Positions 16,457-23,633 of a stretch of 64,000 bases of DNA are shown in pieces. The notes beneath the pieces are model-generated. The model made no database searches. It was not told the DNA's origin and was given only the letters and a program-made list of their open reading frames with translations. Numbering within the stretch: position 1 is the first letter of the stretch; every line of letters begins with the position of its first letter. Source of the DNA: a virus; the IMG/VR virus record IMGVR_UViG_3300032291_001492, positions 1-64,000 of that record; one strand, 5' to 3'. The translations under genes were made by a program, and so were the position numbers.

Positions 16457-18532
16457 TTATTCTATATCTACTGCGGTACTGTATGTTGTAAAGCCGTTTT
16501 CTTTAATTACTTTTAGAACACTGGGTACACGACCTGCTAATTCTTCTCTATGGCTAACTAACCAAATAGATTTATGTCTTCTACGAGACATGTCTTTAAG
16601 AATCGCAATAGCATTTTCAACACCCATAGTGTCTAATCCGCTATCAATTAATTCATCAATAAACAATGTATTGATTGGGCTATATAAGTTTTCCCAAACA
16701 TCACGGAAAGCAAAACTCAAGCCTAAGATTAAACGATTACGTTCACCACGACTTAAATTATCAAAGTCAAGTTCACGACCCAATTCAGTAATTTCTACTT
16801 CTAGGTCATTTTTAAATACAACTTGATGAGGCAATCCAATACTATCTAAGTAATGAGTTAAACGTGCATTCAAGTATGACAAATTCTGGTCAATAATCTT
16901 TTTACGAACAAAACTATCTTTACTTGTTAGTACATCTAACAAGAATTTTTGATGTTCCATTGTTTTTGTTAGCTTGTTAATAGTATCAAAATCAGTAGAT
17001 TGTAAAGCATTCTTTTCCATCTCAACAACTTGTTCATTGTATGGGTCAGATTCAGCAGCCTTTGTTTCAATGTTATGTAACAAACCAGATACTTTACTGC
17101 GATGCTCAATTGCTTGTGCTTCGGTGTCATAATGTGTATTTGGCATAGTACCCACTTCAACTTCAGTCAATTCTATAAGTTGTTCTGCGTATGGGTCAAC
17201 TTCTTGTTCTTTTTCAAGAATTTTTGTACGAATATTTTCTGCTTCACTACCATGACGTATTGCTTCTGCTTCTGTTTTGTAATGTGTCTTTGGTTTTTTA
17301 TCTGCAACAATGATAACTTTATCTTTTTGTTCGTTCCATTGTTTAAGTAAAGACGTTACATGAACATTTGCTTCAATCAACATATGTTCTTTATCTTGTA
17401 ATACTTTGGTATGTTGTTCATCGTGAAAATCTTGTCCACAAGCATAACAAGTATGGTCACGTAGTGTAGCGACCTCTGTTTTAAGTTTTATGATTAACTT
17501 ATTTTCTTTGTCAATATCTTTTTGTAAACGTGCAAGTTCTTTATCACGTTCAGCCAACTCAACAGTTTTAATATTATATTCGGCTAAGGCTCTATGTGCT
17601 GATATTTCTTCAACAATGTCAATGTGTTGCATTTTAAATATAGCATGTTCTAAATCACCTATATCTTTTTCTTGTTTTTGTTTCCAAGCAACTTGTCTAG
17701 ATAATAATGCATTGTATGTGTCTTGTTGTTTTTTCTTTTGATTCCAAATTACTAATTCTTTGTGCGCTACTAATTCACTGTCAATGTCAATTTTTGAAAG
17801 TTCATCATATTGTGCCACTAATACAGCCAAATCACTTTCGTGTTTTTTACTCCATAGTACTTGTCTACGTTTTAAACTTTCAATTTGTTCTTTCACTCTT
17901 TTATTGGCTTCTTCTACTGCCTTAACTTTAAATTCTTCTTGTTGAATACTATCTTTGGTATTCTTCAACATTGTTTTAATAATTTCAGCTTTTTCAGATA
18001 ATAGTGTAATACCCAATAATTGTTCAATAATTTCACGTTGTTCATTTGCCTTTAATGACAAGAATGGTTCACTGTACGTATTCAATGCTACAATATGTCT
18101 AAACATACTACTAGACATATTCAGTACGCGGTCAATTGCTTGTTGAGTTTCTTTATTCTCACCCTGAGCATCATCTAAAGTTTTTTGTAAATCATTGTTC
18201 ACATAGAACCGTAGGATATTTGGTTTACGACCTCGTTCAATTTTATATTCAATGCCATGCACACTAAACTCAAGTGTGACCATCATGCCCTTTCCATTTG
18301 TACGATTAACTAAATTATCTTTTCTAATTGAGTTAATGGGTACACCAAACAATGCATAGCTAAGTCCTTGAATAAGACTAGTTTTACCCGTACCGTTACG
18401 TGCGCCGTCGCTACCTAAATCTAAGTTCTCACCTAGAATAAGTGTTAATTCTTTTTTGTCAAAGTCAACTGCCTGTGTTACTTGTCCAATAGATAGGAAA
18501 TTACGTAATGTAATATTTTTTAGTATAATCAT
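16457..18532 (-). CDS. 46: Recombination endonuclease subunit, T4 gp46-like (Rad50/SbcC family)
   Basis: 691 residues (T4 gp46 has 560). The Walker A region is GARNGTGKTS (Lys50). Long coiled coils flank a zinc hook, HTCYACGQDF, at about residue 360. The ABC signature is NLSRGERNRLILGLSF and Walker B is NTLFIDELIDSGLD, followed by the H-loop WLVSHREEL. It pairs with gp47 as the ATPase of the Mre11/Rad50-type complex that resects DNA ends for recombination-dependent replication. It lies in an operon with gp47, but two unrelated small genes separate the pair. The extra length is in the coiled coil. Confidence 0.94.
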   Translation of the reverse strand: MIILKNITLRNFLSIGQVTQAVDFDKKELTLILGENLDLGSDGARNGTGKTSLIQGLSYALFGVPINSIRKDNLVNRTNGKGMMVTLEFSVHGIEYKIERGRKPNILRFYVNNDLQKTLDDAQGENKETQQAIDRVLNMSSSMFRHIVALNTYSEPFLSLKANEQREIIEQLLGITLLSEKAEIIKTMLKNTKDSIQQEEFKVKAVEEANKRVKEQIESLKRRQVLWSKKHESDLAVLVAQYDELSKIDIDSELVAHKELVIWNQKKKQQDTYNALLSRQVAWKQKQEKDIGDLEHAIFKMQHIDIVEEISAHRALAEYNIKTVELAERDKELARLQKDIDKENKLIIKLKTEVATLRDHTCYACGQDFHDEQHTKVLQDKEHMLIEANVHVTSLLKQWNEQKDKVIIVADKKPKTHYKTEAEAIRHGSEAENIRTKILEKEQEVDPYAEQLIELTEVEVGTMPNTHYDTEAQAIEHRSKVSGLLHNIETKAAESDPYNEQVVEMEKNALQSTDFDTINKLTKTMEHQKFLLDVLTSKDSFVRKKIIDQNLSYLNARLTHYLDSIGLPHQVVFKNDLEVEITELGRELDFDNLSRGERNRLILGLSFAFRDVWENLYSPINTLFIDELIDSGLDTMGVENAIAILKDMSRRRHKSIWLVSHREELAGRVPSVLKVIKENGFTTYSTAVDIE

Positions 18533-18535
18533 ATT

Positions 18536-19153
18536 TTAAAATTTAGAGAACCATTCAACTACTTGGTCATAGTTTGTAAAAACAGTACGTTTATAATCAG
18601 GTAGTTTTTCAGTACGATGTTCAATCGTTACATTATATAGGTTTAATGCAGGTATATCAAAAGGAAAGGACATGTCCTCATAATACAATGTGTAATTTTC
18701 GTAGGGTGTAGAATATTCATTCCATAAATAATCTTCATTTTCTTTTCTACGCATAAATTTAACAACATTCTTAAAATCTATTTCTATTTGCTGTTTGGTA
18801 AAATCATAAAATGATTCAACGTCTTGAGTTGGTCCGTCTTTTTCTATATTACGAAAATTATTACCAATATGATATATAGCCACTTCACTTAAAAATTGTT
18901 CACATTTATTTTTTCTAGTACATCTAAACACAAAGGGATTATTATATCTATCCAGTTCTTTTAATTTTTCAAACAGGTGTGTGTTTAATAGTAACTTGTG
19001 ATTAGGCAAATTATTCCAAGTATGTTGACCGTTTACTATTTCAGCTACTAAATTATCTACAAAACAGAAATCCCGATTTAATATATCAGCTAGGTATTTT
19101 GTCACACTAGTGCTACCTGAACGGGGCTCCCTAAACATCCATATATCTCTCAT
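18536..19153 (-). CDS. Sulfotransferase-like P-loop protein
   Basis: 205 residues. The N-terminus MRDIWMFREPRSGSTSVTKY is the PAPS-binding loop pattern of sulfotransferases (RxxRSGST..). FVFRCTRKNKCEQFLS resembles the second PAPS-contact strand/helix (normally RxPxxxxxS). The size is small but within range for phage and bacterial members of the fold. It sits between gp46 (three bases downstream) and the 73-aa ORF/gp47, an insertion into what is normally an adjacent pair. It would transfer sulfate from PAPS to a sugar or other acceptor; the acceptor is unknown. It may belong functionally with the glycosyltransferase/radical SAM genes at the right of the window. Other P-loop kinases are possible but the RSGST motif argues against them. 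Confidence 0.65.
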   Translation of the reverse strand: MRDIWMFREPRSGSTSVTKYLADILNRDFCFVDNLVAEIVNGQHTWNNLPNHKLLLNTHLFEKLKELDRYNNPFVFRCTRKNKCEQFLSEVAIYHIGNNFRNIEKDGPTQDVESFYDFTKQQIEIDFKNVVKFMRRKENEDYLWNEYSTPYENYTLYYEDMSFPFDIPALNLYNVTIEHRTEKLPDYKRTVFTNYDQVVEWFSKF

Positions 19154-19156
19154 AAT

Positions 19157-19378
19157 TTATTTTAATTTTCTAAAAAAACTGTCTTTGGCTAACGTTTCAG
19201 CCTTCAGTGTTCGTTCTAGTATACCTTCTAATTTGAGTTTAACACTGATTAAACTCTTTTGTTCTCTTAAGCTACCTAAATAAGAATGAGTATTAGTTAA
19301 CTCAGATAAAGCAATGCCCAAATATTTGTTTACTTTTATCAAAGATTCTAATTCTCTAACTTCTTTGGGTATCTTCAT
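19157..19378 (-). CDS. Small helical protein in the gp47-gp46 operon
   Basis: 73 residues, helical and basic (MKIPKEVRELESLIKVNKYL.. ending in FFRKLK). The start overlaps the gp47 stop by four bases (ATGA), so translation is coupled. The next gene starts three bases after its stop. No recognised domain; I do not assign a function. The tight coupling supports it as a real gene. Confidence 0.6.
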   Translation of the reverse strand: MKIPKEVRELESLIKVNKYLGIALSELTNTHSYLGSLREQKSLISVKLKLEGILERTLKAETLAKDSFFRKLK

Positions 19379-20388
19379 AGATTGTTATAAATTTCTAATA
19401 GAATCTTTTTATCAAAGGTTGTGCTTTCAATGCTATTGATTTGATCAATAACAATCTGGTCAACAGATTCGAATTTAAGTCCGTCGTTCCCTTGTTGTTC
19501 TACTTGTTCAACTTTCATAGGTATCAATGTCATTTCACGCAATTTATGTTCTGGAATAAAAGTTTCACGTAAGAAGTTAGCTTCTTCATATGAAATATCA
19601 ATATCAAGATGTACTCTAACATGACTATCAATTAACAACAATCCTTCGGGATTTTCTAAGATATCACTAAGTTTATGTAATCTAAAAATAGGTTGTCTTG
19701 GCCATGAATGAAATACAGGATCTTGACCCCATTCTAATATCATCATGCCACGTGCATCATCACCGGCATCAGCATAGTTATGCGGGAACGCATTTCCGAT
19801 ATACCAAACATTCTTGCTTGCCTGACGTTTATGAAAGTGACCACTAAACACTTGATCAAATTGTTTCATATGATTAGTAGATATCTCCCCGTGATCGGGC
19901 ATCTCTACCATTGCATTCATATAGAAGTGTGGTAATTCAAAATGACCAAACAAATACTTGCCTGACATTTTTTGAACTTTTTTGTAATCATCACCTACTA
20001 ACCAAGGAGCAATACAAACATCACCTTCGTCAAAAAAATCGTTTATGATTCTAACATTGGGTAAATGTTTAGCCCACTCAACACTATGAATATCTCGGCG
20101 ATCACGATAATAAAGATCGTGATTACCTGGGATAAAATACACTTGATCAAACGCCGCACTTAATTTTTCTAATGCCTGCAGTCCAAACTGTAATGTATGA
20201 ATGTTAATACTTGCACGATGATGATTATAATCACCCAGAAAGAAACAGGTTTCGCAATTTTCTGATTTTGCTTTGGTAATAAACCAATCAACAAAATTAG
20301 CACAATCTTGATTGTGTACTAAACTGTTTGATTTTAAACCAAAATGAATGTCAGTAAAAACTGCGGCTTTTTTAAATAGGTTACTCAT
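19375..20388 (-). CDS. 47: Recombination nuclease subunit, T4 gp47-like (Mre11/SbcD family)
   Basis: 337 residues, close to T4 gp47 (339). It has the full metallophosphoesterase motif set: FTDIHFG (Asp13, His15), LGDYNHH (Asp53), PGNHD (Asn89, His90) and later SGHFHKR (HxH). The remaining third is a capping domain typical of the family. It forms the nuclease half of the gp46/47 complex that processes double-strand ends. It lies just after gp55, from which it is separated by ~50 bases holding a hairpin. Confidence 0.94.
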   Translation of the reverse strand: MSNLFKKAAVFTDIHFGLKSNSLVHNQDCANFVDWFITKAKSENCETCFFLGDYNHHRASINIHTLQFGLQALEKLSAAFDQVYFIPGNHDLYYRDRRDIHSVEWAKHLPNVRIINDFFDEGDVCIAPWLVGDDYKKVQKMSGKYLFGHFELPHFYMNAMVEMPDHGEISTNHMKQFDQVFSGHFHKRQASKNVWYIGNAFPHNYADAGDDARGMMILEWGQDPVFHSWPRQPIFRLHKLSDILENPEGLLLIDSHVRVHLDIDISYEEANFLRETFIPEHKLREMTLIPMKVEQVEQQGNDGLKFESVDQIVIDQINSIESTTFDKKILLEIYNNL

Positions 20389-20405
20389 GTGTTTATTGTA
20401 TAGGG

Positions 20406-20431
20406 AGAGGGACTACTTTAGCAATCCCTCT
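20406..20431 (-). promoter_or_regulatory. Hairpin between gp55 and gp47
   Basis: AGAGGGA / TCCCTCT forms a 7-bp stem with a 12-base loop in the short gap between the gp55 stop and the gp47 start. There is no U-run on the minus strand, so it is not a classical terminator. It lies 18 bases before the gp47 ATG and could mask or stabilise the gp47 message. Confidence 0.45.
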
Positions 20432-20438
20432 GGTTAAA

Positions 20439-21350
20439 TTATTCTTCGTAAACCATTGCCCCGCCAGAGCCAGAACCTTGGCGTGACCAACTCGGATTGA
20501 GTCCGTTGATTTCTAAAATATCATCACGGATGTTTTGGTTGCGCTTTTCGGTATTAAGTACTCGGCAAAAACTATTAGTAATTGCGGCAGTGTAGTATGC
20601 AAATGGGTTAGCCGATTTTGCTTCATTGAAACGTAATCCAACATAGGTAAGTTGAAGAATGGCGCTGTTACGCATTTCATCATTGTAAGTATACCCACGC
20701 CAATTAAATTTCATCGCATATTTTTCACACATCATAATATACATACGGGCAAGTTTATTTGTAATTTGTCCATGATCTTTGCTAAATGAACCATTTTCTA
20801 GATCACCATTCCAATGACTTTTCCCTACACAATAGAATGTATTGTTACTATCAATTTTGTAATGTTGGAATGGTGGAAAATTAACTTTGACATGAACCAT
20901 ATCGTCAACTTCTGCTTTGGTTGTTACATCTTCTAGATCGGCAAAAATTTCATCGGGGTCAACTTCTTCAAATTCAAAAATATCTTTTGCTGTTTTCTTT
21001 TTAACTGTTTTGCGTGGTTGTTTTGGTGCAACCGGAATATGATCCCAAGTCATTATGCGAAACACTAAATCAGTAGTTGGTATACTTGTAGGGTCGGTTG
21101 TTCCCTTAGGTAACTCTAATTCTATATCTAATCTTAACGCTCTGGTTTCTCTTGCTTGCTGAATAGTTTCAGGTTTAAAAGCATATTCTAAACTATGTTC
21201 CATAGTATCTTGTGGCATATCAACAATGAAATCATATCTATGATATTCAGGCTTTGAAAAATAGCAGTAAGTTGTTTTGCTTTCGTGTATCTCTTTTAAG
21301 ATATCTTTGTTGTTTAAGTAATTTACAGGTTTTCTTGATGGTAAACTCAT
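20439..21350 (-). CDS. 55: Late transcription sigma factor, T4 gp55-like
   Basis: 303 residues (T4 gp55 has 185). The C-terminal ~110 residues carry the recognisable part: NKLARMYIMMCEKYAMKFN, NDEMRNSAILQLTYVGLRF and NPFAYYTAAITNSFCRVLNT.., which is the region-2-like core by which gp55 binds RNA polymerase and late promoters. The extra N-terminal half (residues ~1-170) has an unusual basic KQPRKTVKKKTAKD stretch followed by an acidic EFEEVDPDEIFADLEDV segment, and may be a separate domain. It heads the minus-strand operon 55-47-orf-sulfotransferase-46-nuclease. Its target octamer is probably the GATAAATA/TATAAATA motif seen before the structural genes. The gp33 and gp45 partners are not in the window. 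Confidence 0.85.
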   Translation of the reverse strand: MSLPSRKPVNYLNNKDILKEIHESKTTYCYFSKPEYHRYDFIVDMPQDTMEHSLEYAFKPETIQQARETRALRLDIELELPKGTTDPTSIPTTDLVFRIMTWDHIPVAPKQPRKTVKKKTAKDIFEFEEVDPDEIFADLEDVTTKAEVDDMVHVKVNFPPFQHYKIDSNNTFYCVGKSHWNGDLENGSFSKDHGQITNKLARMYIMMCEKYAMKFNWRGYTYNDEMRNSAILQLTYVGLRFNEAKSANPFAYYTAAITNSFCRVLNTEKRNQNIRDDILEINGLNPSWSRQGSGSGGAMVYEE

Positions 21351-21377
21351 GGGGTCCTTGTTGTTATCATACTGGTC

Positions 21378-21407
21378 ATTTTAACACTTTTGTATTAGAA
21401 AATGCAA
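21378..21407 (-). promoter_or_regulatory. Possible host-type sigma70 promoter for gp55 operon
   Basis: On the minus strand TTGCAT (-35, 4 of 6) and TAAAAT (-10, 5 of 6) are separated by 18 bases, ending 27 bases before the gp55 ATG. No late octamer is present here, consistent with gp55 needing to be made before late transcription. Short AT-rich matches like this also occur by chance. Confidence 0.35.
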
Positions 21408-21450
21408 TAGATTTTGGATGAAGAGGGTAAATATAGCACTTTTATTTAGC

Positions 21451-21458
21451 GATAAATA
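21451..21458 (+). promoter_or_regulatory. Candidate late promoter (GATAAATA)
   Basis: GATAAATA on the plus strand, 22 bases before the ATG at 21481, with AAGGA in between as a ribosome binding site. It would drive the baseplate operon 48/54-like, 53, hub and 5. Confidence 0.55.
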
Positions 21459-21480
21459 TAAGCAAGGATAACAATATATT

Positions 21481-23322
21481 ATGCCAGCATGGACCCCCAG
21501 AGATTTAGCTAATCAAAGTTTTGTGGTATCGCAACTGTCACCAAAAGACAGAAGTTATGCATTAAACACTGTTACACGTGAGTTAGATAGTGCCCAACCA
21601 CGATTGGCTCAACAAGAAGCAGAACTGGCTGCGGCTGACGCGGCTTATAATAATAGACCTGACCGTCGAGTAATTAGAGAATTATTAGCTAAAGCACAAG
21701 ATCAAACATTGTCGCAAACAGAAAGAGATGCCTCTGCCGCAGAAGCCGCTAAATTACAAGATGAAAGAGAAAGACTTTCTGCGGCAGCAGACCAAGCGCT
21801 CCAAAAAGTTGAAAGAACAAGAGAATATGTTAATAACTTAACTGCTGGTCAAAGTAACCTATTGCAGGCAGGCGCAGTACCGCCCGGAGAAAATCTGTTT
21901 GCGGCACCTCCAGGGTATGAAGAAAGAAACGCACCGGCTGCCCAAGTACCTGATAGTCAAAATCCTAATCCAGTTCCAACGGCTGCAACTACGTTACCAG
22001 ATAATGCAGTCCCACCGGCAACAGGTGAAGCTACACAAGATCAAGCAAACGAAATCAATGCGGCATTAAGAGCAGAAGAACAACTTCAAGTTGAAACTGA
22101 ATTAGGTGCTACTGAAAACGAAGCTAATTTACTTATTAAAGCACAACGAGAAGCTGACCAATTAGAATATGAAACTCAATTAGGTGCTACCGAAGGCGAA
22201 GCTAATTTACTTATTAAAGCACAGCAAGAAGCTGACCAATTAGAATATGAAACTCAATTAGGTGCTACCGAAAGCGAGGCTAATTTACTTATTAAAGCAC
22301 AACGAGAAGCTGATGCAAATGAGTTTTCATTGGGTGCAACACAAGCAGAAGCTGATGTCATCAATGAACAAAAACAAGTTAGTGATTTTGAATCAGGATT
22401 AGGAGCTGCCGGTGCAACACAAGCAGAAGCCGATGCTATAAATAATGCATTGGCTAGCGCGGGTGGCGGAGCTAATAGAGGGTTATCAGGACCGTTAGCA
22501 AAGACTCGGGGTGCAGCTACAAACCAAGATGCAAGTAATTTTCAACAAAAACAAGATTGGCGAGTAAGACTAAGTTTAGCTCCTGGTTCAACATATCTAT
22601 ATAATAATAAAGGTAATGAAGGGATATTATTACCGTTAGCACAAACTGATGGAGTTATATTCCCGTACACACCTGCAGTTTCTGTTGCGTACAGTGCTTC
22701 ATATGATAATACAGAGTTGACACATAGTAATTATAAATTTTTCTCCTATAGAGCCAGTTCAGTAGACAGTATATCAATTACGTGTGATTTTACTGCACAG
22801 GATACTTTTGAAGCTAACTATTTGTTAGCAGTTATTCATTTCTTTAGATCAGTTACAAAAATGTTTTATGGACAAGATCAAAACCCCAAACCAGGAACAC
22901 CCCCTCCTTTGTGTTATTTAACCGGATTGGGTGCCTTTCAGTTTGATGCTCATCCATTAGCAATTACTGGTTTTACTTATAGTTTACCAACAGATGTTGA
23001 TTATATACGTGCAGGTGTGCCGACTACACAACCAGGTGTTAACAAAGGAGCCGCTATTCCTCCCACAGGATCATCTGGGGCAACTAATAGTAGATTACAA
23101 AGTTCTGGATTGCAACCAGGGGCACTAGCACCTCCGGTGTACTTTACGGAGAATGCAGGAACAAAAGAACCTACATATGTTCCGACTAAAATTCAAATGG
23201 CAATAACAGCAGTACCTATTGTAACAAGAAATGATATTAGTAACCAATTTAGTTTAAGAGAATATGGAACTGGTAAGTTATTAAGAGGAAGTAGAAATCG
23301 CAATGGCGGAGGAATTTGGTAA
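21481..23322 (+). CDS. Baseplate/tail-tube-initiation protein, gp48/gp54-like, with long coiled-coil N-terminus
   Basis: 613 residues. The N-terminal ~340 are Ala/Glu/Gln-rich and helical (EQAAELAAADAAYNN-like composition) and include three ~26-residue repeats with LGATExEANLLIKAQ. A short linker leads to the C-terminal ~270 residues: WRVRLSLAPGSTYLY, GVIFPYTPAVSVAYSASYD, then FFSYRASSVDSISITCDF and LLAVIHFFRSVTKMFYGQ. The last block resembles T4 gp48 (FTWDLTPRSTEDLMAIINI..YFNYFSYG), the protein that caps the hub and starts the tube. Position before gp53 and the hub supports a baseplate role. The gp48/54 assignment is an inference from pattern and context. The Ala/Glu repeat extension is unusual for this family. 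Confidence 0.6.
   Translation: MPAWTPRDLANQSFVVSQLSPKDRSYALNTVTRELDSAQPRLAQQEAELAAADAAYNNRPDRRVIRELLAKAQDQTLSQTERDASAAEAAKLQDERERLSAAADQALQKVERTREYVNNLTAGQSNLLQAGAVPPGENLFAAPPGYEERNAPAAQVPDSQNPNPVPTAATTLPDNAVPPATGEATQDQANEINAALRAEEQLQVETELGATENEANLLIKAQREADQLEYETQLGATEGEANLLIKAQQEADQLEYETQLGATESEANLLIKAQREADANEFSLGATQAEADVINEQKQVSDFESGLGAAGATQAEADAINNALASAGGGANRGLSGPLAKTRGAATNQDASNFQQKQDWRVRLSLAPGSTYLYNNKGNEGILLPLAQTDGVIFPYTPAVSVAYSASYDNTELTHSNYKFFSYRASSVDSISITCDFTAQDTFEANYLLAVIHFFRSVTKMFYGQDQNPKPGTPPPLCYLTGLGAFQFDAHPLAITGFTYSLPTDVDYIRAGVPTTQPGVNKGAAIPPTGSSGATNSRLQSSGLQPGALAPPVYFTENAGTKEPTYVPTKIQMAITAVPIVTRNDISNQFSLREYGTGKLLRGSRNRNGGGIW
22081..22314 (+). repeat. Three 78-nt tandem coding repeats
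   Basis: Three consecutive units of 78 nt encode ADQLEYETQLGATEGEANLL followed by IKAQQE, with a few substitutions. Two further decayed units (LGATQAEADVIN, GATQAEADAINN) follow. Near-identity at DNA level means recent expansion of a helical segment in the baseplate protein. Confidence 0.8.
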
Positions 23323-23633
23323 TGGCAAGTAATAGTTTTTATCCGGCAACAAGCCCATATTATAACACGGATGTAGTTAATGATAAATTTTTAGATGTTA
23401 TGATAAACAGGTCTATACCTATGCAACCATCAGACATATATTGGGAAATAACACCAGTTTATGAGTATAGACCTGATTTGCTAGCATTTGACTTGTATGC
23501 AGACAGTAGATTATGGTGGGTGTTTGCAAGTAGAAATCCTAATAGATTAAAAGATCCTTATTTTGATTTTGTTACGGGTGTGGGTATATATTTGCCCAAA
23601 GCAGAATTGCTTAATCAATTACTGGGACTATAA
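23322..23633 (+). CDS. 53: Baseplate wedge protein, T4 gp53-like
   Basis: 103 residues from the ATG at 23322, which overlaps the previous stop (TAATG) and follows a good GGAGG site at 23308-23312. An in-frame TTG at 23316 is not needed. It contains PVYEYRPDLLAFDLYADSRL then WWVFASRNPNRLKDPYFDF, the hallmark of gp53-family wedge proteins (..YRPDxxSxxLYGxxxYWWVL). T4 gp53 is 196 residues, so this is a short core version ending in GIYLPKAELLNQLLG. It links wedge and hub in the baseplate. The next gene starts immediately at its stop. Confidence 0.85.
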   Translation: MASNSFYPATSPYYNTDVVNDKFLDVMINRSIPMQPSDIYWEITPVYEYRPDLLAFDLYADSRLWWVFASRNPNRLKDPYFDFVTGVGIYLPKAELLNQLLGL

